64,000 nucleotides of DNA from Bacteroides sp. (GTDB taxonomy: Bacteria; Bacteroidota; Bacteroidia; Bacteroidales; UBA7960): contig JAZBOS010000079.1 of NCBI GenBank assembly GCA_036351255.1, positions 1-64,000 on the forward strand, written 5' to 3'. The notes below the pieces were generated by a model. It was not told the DNA's origin. It searched no databases and was given only the letters and a program-made list of their open reading frames with translations. The translations under genes and the position numbers were made by a program. This document shows positions 46,968-56,327 of this stretch, piece after piece; position 1 is the first letter of the stretch; each line of letters opens with the position of its first letter.

Positions 46968-46988
46968 GCCGAAAACCTTTTCAAACCT

Positions 46989-47483
46989 TTAATTCAGGAC
47001 CACTTTGTCCATTAACTGATCAACCAGATTTTTGCTGATCTTCTTATCCTTGAGTTCACCTTCCAAAACCTGTTCGGCAATATCAATAGAAAGCCTGGCA
47101 ATCTGGTCCCTTATTTCATGAACTACGGCCATGCGCTGCGCTTCCACTGCTTTTTTACCTTCCTCCATAATCTGGTTTACTTCTGCGTTTGCTCGCTGGC
47201 GGGCATTGCGGATCACTTCATCAGCTTCCGTCCGTGCCTGCGCAAGCAACTCAAGGCGTAACTTTTCTGCTTCCCGGAGTTTTTGTTTCTTTACCTCTTC
47301 CAGACTAGCAAGTTCTCGCCTAATGTGCTGGGCATCGCGCAGCGACTGGCTGATGGTCAGTTCCCTTTCACGAATGGTGTTTAGGATGGGGCGCCAGGCA
47401 TATTTTCGCAGAACCAGCAAGACGGTCCCGAAAGCCAGCGTCATCCAGAAGATCAGTCCTAAACCAGGAGATACTAGTTCCAT
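46989..47483 (-). CDS. atpF: ATP synthase F0 subunit b
   Basis: Peripheral stalk subunit. 164 residues with one N-terminal membrane helix (LGLIFWMTLAFGTVLLVL) followed by a long charged coiled coil (LREAEKLRLELLAQARTEADE). The arrangement and length match b subunits of Bacteroidota. It lies between atpE and atpH. Confidence 0.95.
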   Translation of the reverse strand: MELVSPGLGLIFWMTLAFGTVLLVLRKYAWRPILNTIRERELTISQSLRDAQHIRRELASLEEVKKQKLREAEKLRLELLAQARTEADEVIRNARQRANAEVNQIMEEGKKAVEAQRMAVVHEIRDQIARLSIDIAEQVLEGELKDKKISKNLVDQLMDKVVLN

Positions 47484-47578
47484 GACAAGCGATTTGAATG
47501 ACTATACGCGCAGAGACTTCAAAAGCCCTGCATCTTTAATTCTTAACCCAGTATGTTTCGAAAAGGCGGAATGTCCCT

Positions 47579-47842
47579 TTAAACGAACAGCACCAGGAAA
47601 CAAACCAAAATGGCGAAAAAGGTTACCCCTTCGATCAGGGCGGCTGAAACGATCATCGATGAACGAATATCGTTCCCTGCTTCAGGCTGACGAGCAATTG
47701 ACTCGAGCGCCGTACTCCCGATCTTACCAATACCCCAGGCGGCGGCAAACACGGCAATAGCGGCGGCAAATCCGGCTCCCATTTTCATCCACTGAGTAGC
47801 TACCTCTACGGTGGCCTGCAACAAAACAAACAATGGTGACAT
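47579..47842 (-). CDS. atpE: ATP synthase F0 subunit c
   Basis: Rotor-ring subunit, 87 residues: two helices joined by the polar loop ESIARQPEAG. The ion-binding Glu is in ALIEGVTFF of helix 2. The residue after Glu is Gly, and helix 1 lacks a Gln/Glu partner, so a proton-specific ring is likelier than a sodium-specific one. This is an inference from known ion-site residues. 95 bp separate it from atpF. Confidence 0.95.
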   Translation of the reverse strand: MSPLFVLLQATVEVATQWMKMGAGFAAAIAVFAAAWGIGKIGSTALESIARQPEAGNDIRSSMIVSAALIEGVTFFAILVCFLVLFV

Positions 47843-47893
47843 ACGCTTTTAATTTAAGTTAGATAATGAACTATTTGGTTTTCAATCTTTTTC

Positions 47894-49015
47894 TTAATGA
47901 TGCTCTTCAGGAACAGCCATGCCAAAAAACAAGGCACTGAAGAAAGTAAACACATAAGCCTGAATAAAAGCTACCAGCAACTCAATGAAATTCATAAATA
48001 CCATAAAAAGCAGTGACAGGGGCGAAATTACATATCCAATGGCAGTAGATATCCCCCCAAGGACAAATATCAGGCTTACAAAACCCAATATGATCATATG
48101 ACCTGCGGTAATATTGGCAAATAACCTCACCATCAACACAAAGGGCTTAACGAATACCCCGATCAACTCAATGATAGGCATCAGTGGCAAAGGCAGCTTC
48201 AACCATACAGGCACTCCGGGCGTATTAAAGATGTGTTTCCAATAACCCTTGGTAGAGAACAATTGCGTCGTAAAAAAAGTAAACAAGGCCAACACCATTG
48301 TCACGGAGATATTTCCCGTAACATTGGCTCCTCCGGGAAAAAACGGGACCAAACCCAAAAGATTATTGAAGAAAATAAAAAAGAACAAAGTCAGCAAATA
48401 GGGAAGGAATCGTTGGTAGTGTTTCTCCCCAATGGCAGATAAGGCTATCTCATCACGAATAAACAAAACGATGGGTTCCAGAAAGGATTGCAAGCCCCGT
48501 GGAACTGCCTGGCTCCCATCCCGCTTATATTTCCGGCCAACACTTATAAAGATAAGGCAGATCAAAAAACTGCTTAACAACAAGGCAACAACATTCTTGG
48601 TTAAGGAAATGTCAAACAGAAAACTGGCATTTGGGTCAGGTGTGTGTCCGTCATCCAGGACCTTTATGATACGGCCCTTGGGGGAACCATCGTGGGCAAT
48701 AGCAAATCCCTTATGGGCACTATGGCCATGATGAAACCTGGAACTCATAAAAAAATATGGCTTCCCTTCATAAAACAGAATGACTGGAAGGGGTATAGAA
48801 AAAGTTTTGTCACCTATATCAGCAAGGTGCCAGTCATAAGAATCCAATACGTGGCCTACAATGAGCTCACCTGCGTTGAAATTCCCTTTTCCCTCTGCGG
48901 CCTCATCAGCAGCAAGGACAGGAACGCCAACCATCAACAACATCCCCAGAAACGTGAATTTAAGGGTTCTGGACAAAACGCTGGGATTCAACACCTCCCC
49001 AAAACGGAGTCTCAT
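47894..49015 (-). CDS. atpB: ATP synthase F0 subunit a, with N-terminal extracytoplasmic extension
   Basis: Stator subunit forming the proton half-channels. From ATG 49015 it has 373 residues, far more than the usual 240-270. The extra part is an N-terminal signal-like helix (ending VLAADEA) and about 85 soluble residues, including the His-rich RFHHGHSAHKG, before the first core helix. This extended form is known in Bacteroidota. The core carries the essential Arg in KPFVLMVRLFANITAGH and ends with FVAIQAYVF-like FIQAYVFTFFSALFFGMA. A TTG at 49042 is an alternative start. Confidence 0.95.
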   Translation of the reverse strand: MRLRFGEVLNPSVLSRTLKFTFLGMLLMVGVPVLAADEAAEGKGNFNAGELIVGHVLDSYDWHLADIGDKTFSIPLPVILFYEGKPYFFMSSRFHHGHSAHKGFAIAHDGSPKGRIIKVLDDGHTPDPNASFLFDISLTKNVVALLLSSFLICLIFISVGRKYKRDGSQAVPRGLQSFLEPIVLFIRDEIALSAIGEKHYQRFLPYLLTLFFFIFFNNLLGLVPFFPGGANVTGNISVTMVLALFTFFTTQLFSTKGYWKHIFNTPGVPVWLKLPLPLMPIIELIGVFVKPFVLMVRLFANITAGHMIILGFVSLIFVLGGISTAIGYVISPLSLLFMVFMNFIELLVAFIQAYVFTFFSALFFGMAVPEEHH

Positions 49016-49100
49016 GGAAACATTGTTTTTTAAAACGTGCAATTTATAAATAAAAACCTTTCAAAAACCAATGAAAAAAGGATTTTAAAACCAATATGCT

Positions 49101-49487
49101 TCAGCTTTTCCTCGGATGCAATTCTCGATACATATAACTGATCTCAAGAACAGTAAAAAGAAAATAATACACAAAGAAGCTGATGATAAAGCGAATGGCG
49201 TCTGACCGGACCAGGAAGGAATAAACGATCACTATAGCCAGATAAAGTAAAAATCGGGCCACGGTAATGGACATAAAGGTCTGTGTAAACTTTTTGTCAC
49301 TTTCTGACGCAACCCTGTAAAGGATTACCTGTGATACAAGCAACACCAAAAAATAAAACAAGGGAATCAGAAAAAGCACCCTGCTAACCATATAGGCAGG
49401 GGCCAGCCATTGAAACAAAGCGGTAAGCAAGAAGGTCAGAATGGTAAATCCAACCAGGTACAAAATATAACGCCTCAGTCCACCCAT
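49101..49487 (-). CDS. Four-helix membrane protein, AtpI-like by position
   Basis: 128 residues with four evident membrane helices and short basic loops. I see no clear sequence motif. Its position directly upstream of atpB, on the same strand, fits AtpI-type assembly factors, which help build the c-ring and are poorly conserved. The 85-bp gap to atpB leaves room for a separate promoter. Function by position only. Confidence 0.6.
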   Translation of the reverse strand: MGGLRRYILYLVGFTILTFLLTALFQWLAPAYMVSRVLFLIPLFYFLVLLVSQVILYRVASESDKKFTQTFMSITVARFLLYLAIVIVYSFLVRSDAIRFIISFFVYYFLFTVLEISYMYRELHPRKS

Positions 49488-49548
49488 TCCTGCAAAAAGT
49501 TTTTGGTCATGGAAAAAATAAAGGGCTTTTCAGCCCCCGCTGCCATCC

Positions 49549-49977
49549 TTATAACTCGAGCTTAGCTTCCTTTTTAGGTTCGGGTTTCCCGGCAAGTCCG
49601 GGTTGTGGTTTTTCCATGGTGCACGAACCTGTAAATATTGCGCCGGGTTCAATAGCAAGTTTACTGGTCACGATTTCTCCAAAAAGTTTTGAACTGGCTT
49701 TGAGCGTCAACAGCTCGCTTACTTCAACTCTGGCTTTAATCTGTCCTGAGAAATCTGCATTCTGACAAATAATATCTCCTTCAACCACACCTGTATTTCC
49801 AACAATTACCTTTCCCTTCGATTCTACTGTTCCAAGGATAGTTCCGTCAATTCGAATATCACCATTAGAAAAGATTTCTCCTTTGATAGTCGTTCCTGTT
49901 CCTACCAGGTTAATGGAAGTGTGGTCGGTTTCAGGTTGTTTGGCCATTGTATTTTCGTTTTTCTTGTTAGTGAACAT
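49549..49977 (-). CDS. Bactofilin (polymer-forming cytoskeletal protein)
   Basis: From ATG 49977, 142 residues. The central beta-helical DUF583 core is visible as a periodic run (IKGEIFSNGDIRIDG, GTVESKGKVIVG, VVEGDIICQNADFSG, EVSELLTLKASSKLFGEI). The C-terminal tail is Pro/Lys/Glu-rich. Bactofilins polymerise without nucleotide at the membrane and affect cell shape or localise envelope enzymes. It sits between porW and the ATP synthase genes. An ATG at 49947 (MAKQPE) is also possible. Confidence 0.9.
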   Translation of the reverse strand: MFTNKKNENTMAKQPETDHTSINLVGTGTTIKGEIFSNGDIRIDGTILGTVESKGKVIVGNTGVVEGDIICQNADFSGQIKARVEVSELLTLKASSKLFGEIVTSKLAIEPGAIFTGSCTMEKPQPGLAGKPEPKKEAKLEL

Positions 49978-50038
49978 ATAAATCAATTGTTATGTCAAAA
50001 GTAAAATAAAATCAAATCTGTTTCAAGCATTCGGAAGT

Positions 50039-52672
50039 TTATCTTGTATATCGGGCTCTGAAAAACCTGAGATATTCATCTACATCCTTGTCCTGGTAAA
50101 ATATAGGATAATTATCCACTGAAATTATAAACGAGGTGATGGCATCAGCATTAAAAATGCTAAAGCCCGGAGCTGACACAATTTTGCGGAAATAATCCAT
50201 ACCCAGGTTTTTGTCACGGAAATTCGTAACAGTTATAATCTGCCTCCGGTCATCGAGAAAAATGTTGCTCATGGACAAACGGCTGTCCGGATAATTTTCA
50301 ACATTGAACTCAGTAATAAAATTGCGCAATTCGCGAGCTTCCACCTGCCTGACATCAAAGACAAAGGCAAAGAAATGAACAGCCGAAGCATTGTAGCTGT
50401 ATATTGAAACCAGTTCTTCCTCAGGCAGCCCGGTATCTTCCGTAAATTCTTCCTCAGGCAATAACAAGGTATGGGTACCAAGGGATGCCAGCAAATCGGT
50501 GGCAGGTTGATGAACAGGCGTACCTTCAAAATTACGAACAACGTACTCCAATTCCTGCCTGAATTCGTTCTGCTGACGACTTTTCCCATATGCAAGGGCT
50601 TTCAGGTAACTGAATTGCGCGCGCAAAGGCAGGTCAATTTCAAGCGTGTCAGCGGTATCCCAATTCGAGATCACCTGCGAATAGTTTCCTGTGCGGAAAG
50701 CCTCATAGGTCTGCTCATATAGCTGGTTGGCCAGACTTTGGCGCTGTCTGAAGTTCTGCAAATAATTAGGGTCACCCAGAATCTGGGCAAAATCACTTTC
50801 GGGAAATTCACTGATCAACCTGCTCTTATAGCTGTCTGCACGCGATGGATCACCAAGATCGCGATAAAGGTTGTACAGATAATAATATGCATGCAATTTG
50901 TTTTCATTTTCAGGAAAACGATTCACCAGCGACTCAAAATTGGTCACAGCATTGCGCAAGTCCTTGAAACGGTCTTTAAAAATCACTCCCAGATTGAAAA
51001 AAGCCTGGGCGATCCTGCCATTGGAGGCCTCCATTTGTTCCGGAGTTGTTGGAATGTTGCGCAAATAACTTGAGCGGTCCATTGCCTCGTCACCACCAAG
51101 GCTGTCCCCCTCAGCAACACCTTCAGCGCCTCCATCAAAACCAAATGCAATCGTTTGTTTGTTACTGATACGCCAAAGATCTTCCAGTGGGCGCTCGCCA
51201 AAACGGCTGACAAACTCTGTGCGCCCAAAACTCATCGCCGAGGGATTGTAAAAATACCAGCTATTATCCTGCGGCTCTCCCATTCTGCGCTGGGTCTGCA
51301 TAGCCTGGTAAGTGCGCATCCGGTCACTTTCCTCCTGACGCCTGCGTTGTTCTTCTTCCCTGAGTTTCGTAATGATCTCGTCAATGATGGCATTCCGCTC
51401 GGCAGGTGTCAAAGCAGCCAGCCGCTGAAGAGAATCTTCGCGTTCTATCACCCGAAGGTTTAATGCCAGGTCCGACAACATCACCTTGCGCTCACTAATG
51501 GGTTCAATCCCATCAAAGGTCCTGGGAAGAAATGTCATGGTGCTGTCGTAATATATGCTGGCTTTCAGGTAATCGGGTCGCTCATAATAAATTTCTCCAA
51601 GCCGCAGAAAGGAAAGCCCCTTTTGCATATTATTTCCTTCACTCACCTGCGTCGACTTGAGGTAATGATCAATGGCATCATCCTCCTTTTGTTCACGCAT
51701 GGCAAGTTGTCCAAGCGCATAGTAAATGCGGTCCTGGTAAGGATCGTTCTTTTCATCACGCAGCATATTGTTCAACTCCGACCGAATAAATCCGCTGTCG
51801 CCAGTCGAAGGATCGTAAGCCATGGCCATACTGATGCGCGCCTGAAAGGCCATGTCAAAGGTCGGATTCATCTTCAATACACTGGCATAGGTGCGCTGGG
51901 CGTTGGCATAATCACCCGAATACTGGTAATGCTGACCCAGGATATAAGTTAAACGGGTGCGGTCCCGGTTTTTGCGGGTCGCACGAATCCCATCCTGAAG
52001 ATAGGGTATCGCTGAGGCATATTCTTTCTGGCGTGCAAAATGATCGGCATAAGTCAAATAAAACAGCCTTTCACCTTCATCACTCAAAAGCCCCTGTTCC
52101 AGGTCCGCCTTAACTATTTCGAGCATCTCTTGCGCACGATCATAATTACCCATCGCATTGTAGCTCTTGGCTATCCATACTTTCGAATCATAAGCCAGGT
52201 CAGAGTCATATTGCCTGATGATGTATTCAAACGTTAGAATGGCCAGGGGGTAGTCAAGATTAAAAAAATGGGACCGGGCGATCAGGTAATAGGCATCATC
52301 AATCCAGCGGTTATATTCAGTGCCCCTGATAAACATAGAATGTCGCCTAATCACAAGGCTGGCCTTTTGATAGGCCACATCCATGAAATTTTTAATGCCC
52401 CCCGCCTGGGCTACATTGCCATAACGGTATATGCTGAGCACTTCATCATAATTATCCTGATGCTGCTCTGCAAGCCTGGCTAAGCCCTGACGGTAACTCT
52501 CCCGTGCATTAAAATAGCCATTGTATTTTGCACTGATGGAATGATAATTCCGGCTGATCCAGGAATTTTTCTGGGTGGAGCACCCCAGGAGCACAAAAAG
52601 AAACAGGGCAAATAACAACCCTCTGCTTAAAACGGAATAAAATGCCTTATTTTTCAAATCCAACCGCCACAA
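50039..52672 (-). CDS. porW: PorW/SprE-family type IX secretion lipoprotein with TPR repeats
   Basis: 877 residues. The N-terminal signal ends with lipobox LLGC (Cys near 31), so an outer-membrane lipoprotein is expected. The segment STQKNSWISRNYHSISAKYNGYFNA is the typical start of SprE/PorW. TPR units follow over about 60-400 (ILGQHYQYSGDYANAQRTY, YYALGQLAMREQKEDDAIDHY), then a charged coiled coil near 420-460, further TPRs, and a conserved C-terminal domain (FFAFVFDVRQVEARELRNFI). In known systems PorW links the T9SS motor ring with the outer-membrane translocon. It probably starts the run toward atpG. Confidence 0.85.
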   Translation of the reverse strand: MWRLDLKNKAFYSVLSRGLLFALFLFVLLGCSTQKNSWISRNYHSISAKYNGYFNARESYRQGLARLAEQHQDNYDEVLSIYRYGNVAQAGGIKNFMDVAYQKASLVIRRHSMFIRGTEYNRWIDDAYYLIARSHFFNLDYPLAILTFEYIIRQYDSDLAYDSKVWIAKSYNAMGNYDRAQEMLEIVKADLEQGLLSDEGERLFYLTYADHFARQKEYASAIPYLQDGIRATRKNRDRTRLTYILGQHYQYSGDYANAQRTYASVLKMNPTFDMAFQARISMAMAYDPSTGDSGFIRSELNNMLRDEKNDPYQDRIYYALGQLAMREQKEDDAIDHYLKSTQVSEGNNMQKGLSFLRLGEIYYERPDYLKASIYYDSTMTFLPRTFDGIEPISERKVMLSDLALNLRVIEREDSLQRLAALTPAERNAIIDEIITKLREEEQRRRQEESDRMRTYQAMQTQRRMGEPQDNSWYFYNPSAMSFGRTEFVSRFGERPLEDLWRISNKQTIAFGFDGGAEGVAEGDSLGGDEAMDRSSYLRNIPTTPEQMEASNGRIAQAFFNLGVIFKDRFKDLRNAVTNFESLVNRFPENENKLHAYYYLYNLYRDLGDPSRADSYKSRLISEFPESDFAQILGDPNYLQNFRQRQSLANQLYEQTYEAFRTGNYSQVISNWDTADTLEIDLPLRAQFSYLKALAYGKSRQQNEFRQELEYVVRNFEGTPVHQPATDLLASLGTHTLLLPEEEFTEDTGLPEEELVSIYSYNASAVHFFAFVFDVRQVEARELRNFITEFNVENYPDSRLSMSNIFLDDRRQIITVTNFRDKNLGMDYFRKIVSAPGFSIFNADAITSFIISVDNYPIFYQDKDVDEYLRFFRARYTR

Positions 52673-52702
52673 TTTTTAATCATAATAATAACTTTCAATC
52701 TG

Positions 52703-52710
52703 CAAATTTA
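52703..52710 (-). promoter_or_regulatory. -7 box for porW
   Basis: TAAATTTG on the minus strand, 31 bp before the ATG at 52672. No -33 TTTG seen. Confidence 0.55.
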
Positions 52711-52841
52711 TTTTATTTAGGCCATTCTTTGAGGCTTAACAATTTTTAACGGTCAAAATTCCACCATATTTATGTCAGCAAGCCACAAAACCCATCGAAA
52801 TTACGAAATTTGCAATAATACCTGCCTTCAACCAATTTTAT

Positions 52842-52849
52842 TAATTTTG
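52842..52849 (+). promoter_or_regulatory. -7 box for the M23-dxr-rseP-iadA-rnz run
   Basis: TAATTTTG, perfect match, 34 bp before the ATG at 52883. Confidence 0.55.
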
Positions 52850-52882
52850 CAGGTCTTACACCATTATCTTTAGTGCGCCCTT

Positions 52883-53758
52883 ATGCCGCAGAAACCTGAA
52901 AAGAAGCGGAGTTTCTTTAAAAAACTTCACGACAAGTACCGCTTGGTATTAATGAACGACGATACCTTCGAAGAGAAGTTGTCTTTTCGTTTAACCCGTT
53001 TTAATGTATTTATTTTCTTTGGGGCGCTCGCCATCTTCCTGGTTGTGGCCACTACCTATCTGATTGCATTCACTCCCTTGCGCGAATACATCCCGGGCTA
53101 TGGTGATTTCAATACCCGCCAGGTGCTTCGCGAGCTGACCCTCAGGGCTGATTCTCTTGAAACCAGCCTCAGGCAGAAAGACTTTTATATTGAGAATATT
53201 CGGAACATTATTGAAGGCCGCGAAATAGTTGAGGAAATGCCGGATACGCTTGATAATCCTACCTTCTATGGCTTCGAGGATCTTCCGCATTCCCCCGAAG
53301 ACTCCATCCTCAGGGCCGAAATGGAAAGCATGGGGCAATTTGGCACTTCATTGACCGCGATGGAAATACTCCCTGAGCATAATATCAACCAGTTCTACTT
53401 TTTCCCTCCCATCAAGGGGGTGGTCACCAATTATTTCGATCCGGCAAGCGAGCATTTTGGCATTGACCTGGTAGCCGACCCCAACGAAGCCATTAAGGCC
53501 ACCCTCGATGGTACAGTGATCTTTGCCGGGTGGACAATCCAAACCGGCTACACCGTTGGCATTCAACATTCCAATAACCTTATTTCCGTTTACAAGCACA
53601 ACAGCGTCCTGCTCAAGCAAATAGGCAATACGGTGAAGGCTGGCGATGTGATCGCCATCATCGGCAACACTGGCATCCTTTCTACCGGGCCGCATCTTCA
53701 TTTCGAACTCTGGTCTAACGGAAATCCCGTCGACCCCCTCGATTATATCATTCTCTGA
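52883..53758 (+). CDS. M23 (LytM) family peptidoglycan endopeptidase
   Basis: 291 residues: a basic cytoplasmic start, one membrane helix at about 45-68, a coiled-coil-like region, and a C-terminal M23 domain at about 180-288. The zinc ligands are in HFGIDLVADPNE (HxxxD) and HLHFELW (HxH), so it is probably an active peptidase, not a degenerate LytM. The residue before dxr is shared: the TGA overlaps the dxr ATG by one base. Likely acts on peptidoglycan during growth or division. Confidence 0.9.
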   Translation: MPQKPEKKRSFFKKLHDKYRLVLMNDDTFEEKLSFRLTRFNVFIFFGALAIFLVVATTYLIAFTPLREYIPGYGDFNTRQVLRELTLRADSLETSLRQKDFYIENIRNIIEGREIVEEMPDTLDNPTFYGFEDLPHSPEDSILRAEMESMGQFGTSLTAMEILPEHNINQFYFFPPIKGVVTNYFDPASEHFGIDLVADPNEAIKATLDGTVIFAGWTIQTGYTVGIQHSNNLISVYKHNSVLLKQIGNTVKAGDVIAIIGNTGILSTGPHLHFELWSNGNPVDPLDYIIL

Positions 53759-54924
53759 TGAACGGCTCCCAAAAAAAAAGGATGGCAATACTGGGCTCAA
53801 CAGGCTCCATCGGCTGTCAAGCCCTGGAGGTGATCCGTTCCTTTCCCGAACGATTTCAGGTCGAAGTTCTGACGGCCCAAAACAACGCCTCACGTCTTAT
53901 CAAACAGGCCATCGAGTTCCAGCCCAATGCCGTTGTCATTGGAAACGGGCGATTTTACCCCCGGGTCAAGGAAGCCCTTGAGCCATACCCTGTCAAAGTA
54001 TTCACAGGAGCCAGTGCACTGAAAGAAGTTACTGAATTCGAAGACATTGATATGGTCCTTACGGCTATGGTAGGCATCGCAGGCCTCGAACCTACAATGG
54101 CAGCCATCCAGGCCGGCAAACAAATTGCCCTGGCCAACAAGGAGACCCTGGTGGTGGCTGGAAGCCTGATCACTCGCCTGGCACGTGAGAAAGGCGTGAA
54201 TATCTACCCTATCGATTCGGAGCACTCGGCCATCTTCCAATGCCTGGCAGGCGAATTCCATAACCCGGTGGAACAAATTTACCTTACGGCCAGTGGAGGG
54301 CCCTTCCTGGGGAAAAAACGGGACTTCCTCGCTACTGTAAAAAAAGAACAAGCCCTCAAACACCCCAACTGGAACATGGGATGCAAGATTACCATCGACT
54401 CGGCATCCTTAATGAACAAAGGCCTTGAGGTGATAGAAGCCAAATGGCTTTTCGGGCTCAAACCCGATCAGATCAAGGTGATTGTGCACCCGCAATCCAT
54501 CATTCACTCCCTGGTACAGTTCACTGATGGCTCTATGAAAGCTCAGATGGGGCTGCCCGATATGAAGCTTCCCATTTTATATGCCATGGCTTATCCGGAA
54601 AGGCTACAGACCAGCTTCCCAAGGTTCGACTTTTTGCAATCCCCCGGGCTGACCTTTGAAGCCCCTGACACAGAAAGTTTTCCCAATCTGCTGTTGGCCT
54701 ACCAGGCCCTTGGGAAAGGCGGAAATATGCCCTGTATTCTCAATGCCGCCAATGAAATAGCTGTGGCTGCTTTCCTCAGGGATCAGGTGGGATTCCTTGA
54801 AATGTCTGAAATTATTGAATCCTGTATGCAAAAAATTGACTTCATAAATGAACCAAACCTGCAGGATTTCATTCATACTGATAACGAAACCCGAAAACTT
54901 GCACTTTCACTCATAGAAAAATAA
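53758..54924 (+). CDS. dxr: 1-deoxy-D-xylulose 5-phosphate reductoisomerase
   Basis: Second step of the non-mevalonate isoprenoid pathway, converting DXP to MEP with NADPH. 388 residues; NADPH site AILGSTGSIGCQALEV, then LANKETLVVAG, the metal-site motif PIDSEHSAIFQCL, and the flexible loop NWNMGCKITIDSASLMNKGLEVIEA. All catalytic motifs are present. One-base overlap with the M23 gene; rseP follows after 49 bp, an order seen often in Bacteroidota. Confidence 0.97.
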   Translation: MNGSQKKRMAILGSTGSIGCQALEVIRSFPERFQVEVLTAQNNASRLIKQAIEFQPNAVVIGNGRFYPRVKEALEPYPVKVFTGASALKEVTEFEDIDMVLTAMVGIAGLEPTMAAIQAGKQIALANKETLVVAGSLITRLAREKGVNIYPIDSEHSAIFQCLAGEFHNPVEQIYLTASGGPFLGKKRDFLATVKKEQALKHPNWNMGCKITIDSASLMNKGLEVIEAKWLFGLKPDQIKVIVHPQSIIHSLVQFTDGSMKAQMGLPDMKLPILYAMAYPERLQTSFPRFDFLQSPGLTFEAPDTESFPNLLLAYQALGKGGNMPCILNAANEIAVAAFLRDQVGFLEMSEIIESCMQKIDFINEPNLQDFIHTDNETRKLALSLIEK

Positions 54925-54973
54925 AACAACAGACCCTGATTATTCATTTAAGTCGTTACTCATTCTTTTTTCA

Positions 54974-56296
54974 ATGGAAATATTAATTAAAACCCTTCAA
55001 TTCTTTCTCAGCCTCTCCATCCTGGTCATTATCCACGAAATGGGCCATTATTTTGCTGCCCGGTTTTTTAAGGTCAGAGTCGAGAAATTTTACCTCTTTT
55101 TCAACCCCTGGTTCTCGATTTTCAGGTTCAGGAGGGGAGAAACCGAATATGGCATGGGCTGGCTTCCCTTGGGTGGATACGTAAAAATCTCAGGTATGAT
55201 CGACGAATCGATGGACCGCGAACAGATGAAGCAGCCCCCTAAGCCCTATGAGTTTCGTTCGAAGCCAGCCTGGCAGCGCCTGATCATCATGCTGGGCGGG
55301 GTCACCTTCAACATCCTCCTTGCTATTTTGATCTACATTGTCATGCTGTATTCACACGGCGAGGAATACCTCCCGGCCGAAAACGTAAAGTATGGCATCG
55401 TTGCCGATTCACTTGCCCTTGATTTGGGTATGCAAACCGGCGACAAGATCATTATGCTCAACGGCGAAAAAGCCGAAGATTTCATGGAAATCCCCAAGGA
55501 GTTCATCATGGGCATTGTAGAAACAGTTACCGTTGAACGAAATGGGGAATTACTAACCCTTGACGTGCCGGAAAGCTTTTTTGGGAAATTGGTGCAAAGC
55601 AAAGGAGGGGGTTTCTTTTCCATCAGGTACCCCTATATTGTTGAGTCATTCCTGCCCAATTCGGCCGCCGAGGCGGCCGGTGTCCGCCCCGACGACCACA
55701 TCGTGGGCATCGGGGGTAACGAAACATGGTCTTTCGACGAGTTCAGGGTGGCTATTGCCAATTATCGCAACCAACAAACCACCATCGCTGTTGAACGCCA
55801 GGGCGAACGAATGGAGTTTCCCATCACGATCTCTGAAGATGGCACTATTGGTGCCTATGTCAAGCCCATGGCAGATCTGTTTGATTTCGAAACGCATACT
55901 TATTCCTTCTTTGCTGCCATTCCTGCAGGCATCACAAAGGCTTATACCACTACTGTCGAGTATGTAAAACAACTGGGATTGCTCTTCAGGCCAGAGGTGA
56001 AAGCGGCCGAAAACCTTGGTGGCTTCATTACCATTGGAAACATCTTTGCCCCAACCTGGGACTGGCTTCACTTCTGGTCAATAACCGCTTTCCTTTCGGT
56101 CATACTGGCCGTGATGAATGTGCTGCCCATTCCAGCGCTCGATGGCGGACACGTGATGTTCCTGCTTTACGAAGTGGTATCAGGCCGCAAACCAAATGAG
56201 AAATTTATGGAATATGCCCAGATGGTCGGAATGATCCTTTTGCTGGGTCTCATCCTTTTTGTAAATTTCAACGATGTTCTGCGACTGTTTAAATAG
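54974..56296 (+). CDS. rseP: Site-2 metalloprotease RseP (M50)
   Basis: Intramembrane zinc protease of about 440 residues. HExxH is HEMGHY (H21, E22, H25) in the first helix; the third ligand motif is NVLPIPALDGGH near the end. Two PDZ-like regions lie between (about 125-200 and 210-290; VESFLPNSAAEAAGVRPDDHIVGI is clear). Four membrane helices are predicted. In other bacteria RseP cleaves anti-sigma factors or remnant signal peptides; the target here is unknown. Lies between dxr and iadA. Confidence 0.95.
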   Translation: MEILIKTLQFFLSLSILVIIHEMGHYFAARFFKVRVEKFYLFFNPWFSIFRFRRGETEYGMGWLPLGGYVKISGMIDESMDREQMKQPPKPYEFRSKPAWQRLIIMLGGVTFNILLAILIYIVMLYSHGEEYLPAENVKYGIVADSLALDLGMQTGDKIIMLNGEKAEDFMEIPKEFIMGIVETVTVERNGELLTLDVPESFFGKLVQSKGGGFFSIRYPYIVESFLPNSAAEAAGVRPDDHIVGIGGNETWSFDEFRVAIANYRNQQTTIAVERQGERMEFPITISEDGTIGAYVKPMADLFDFETHTYSFFAAIPAGITKAYTTTVEYVKQLGLLFRPEVKAAENLGGFITIGNIFAPTWDWLHFWSITAFLSVILAVMNVLPIPALDGGHVMFLLYEVVSGRKPNEKFMEYAQMVGMILLLGLILFVNFNDVLRLFK

Positions 56297-56327
56297 TGTC
56301 GCATTAACCTTTTAAAACTTTTTGCCC

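Noticed and set aside
47579-47842. Sodium-translocating c-ring
   Set aside because: The ion-site Glu is followed by Gly and helix 1 lacks the Gln/Glu partner expected of sodium types.
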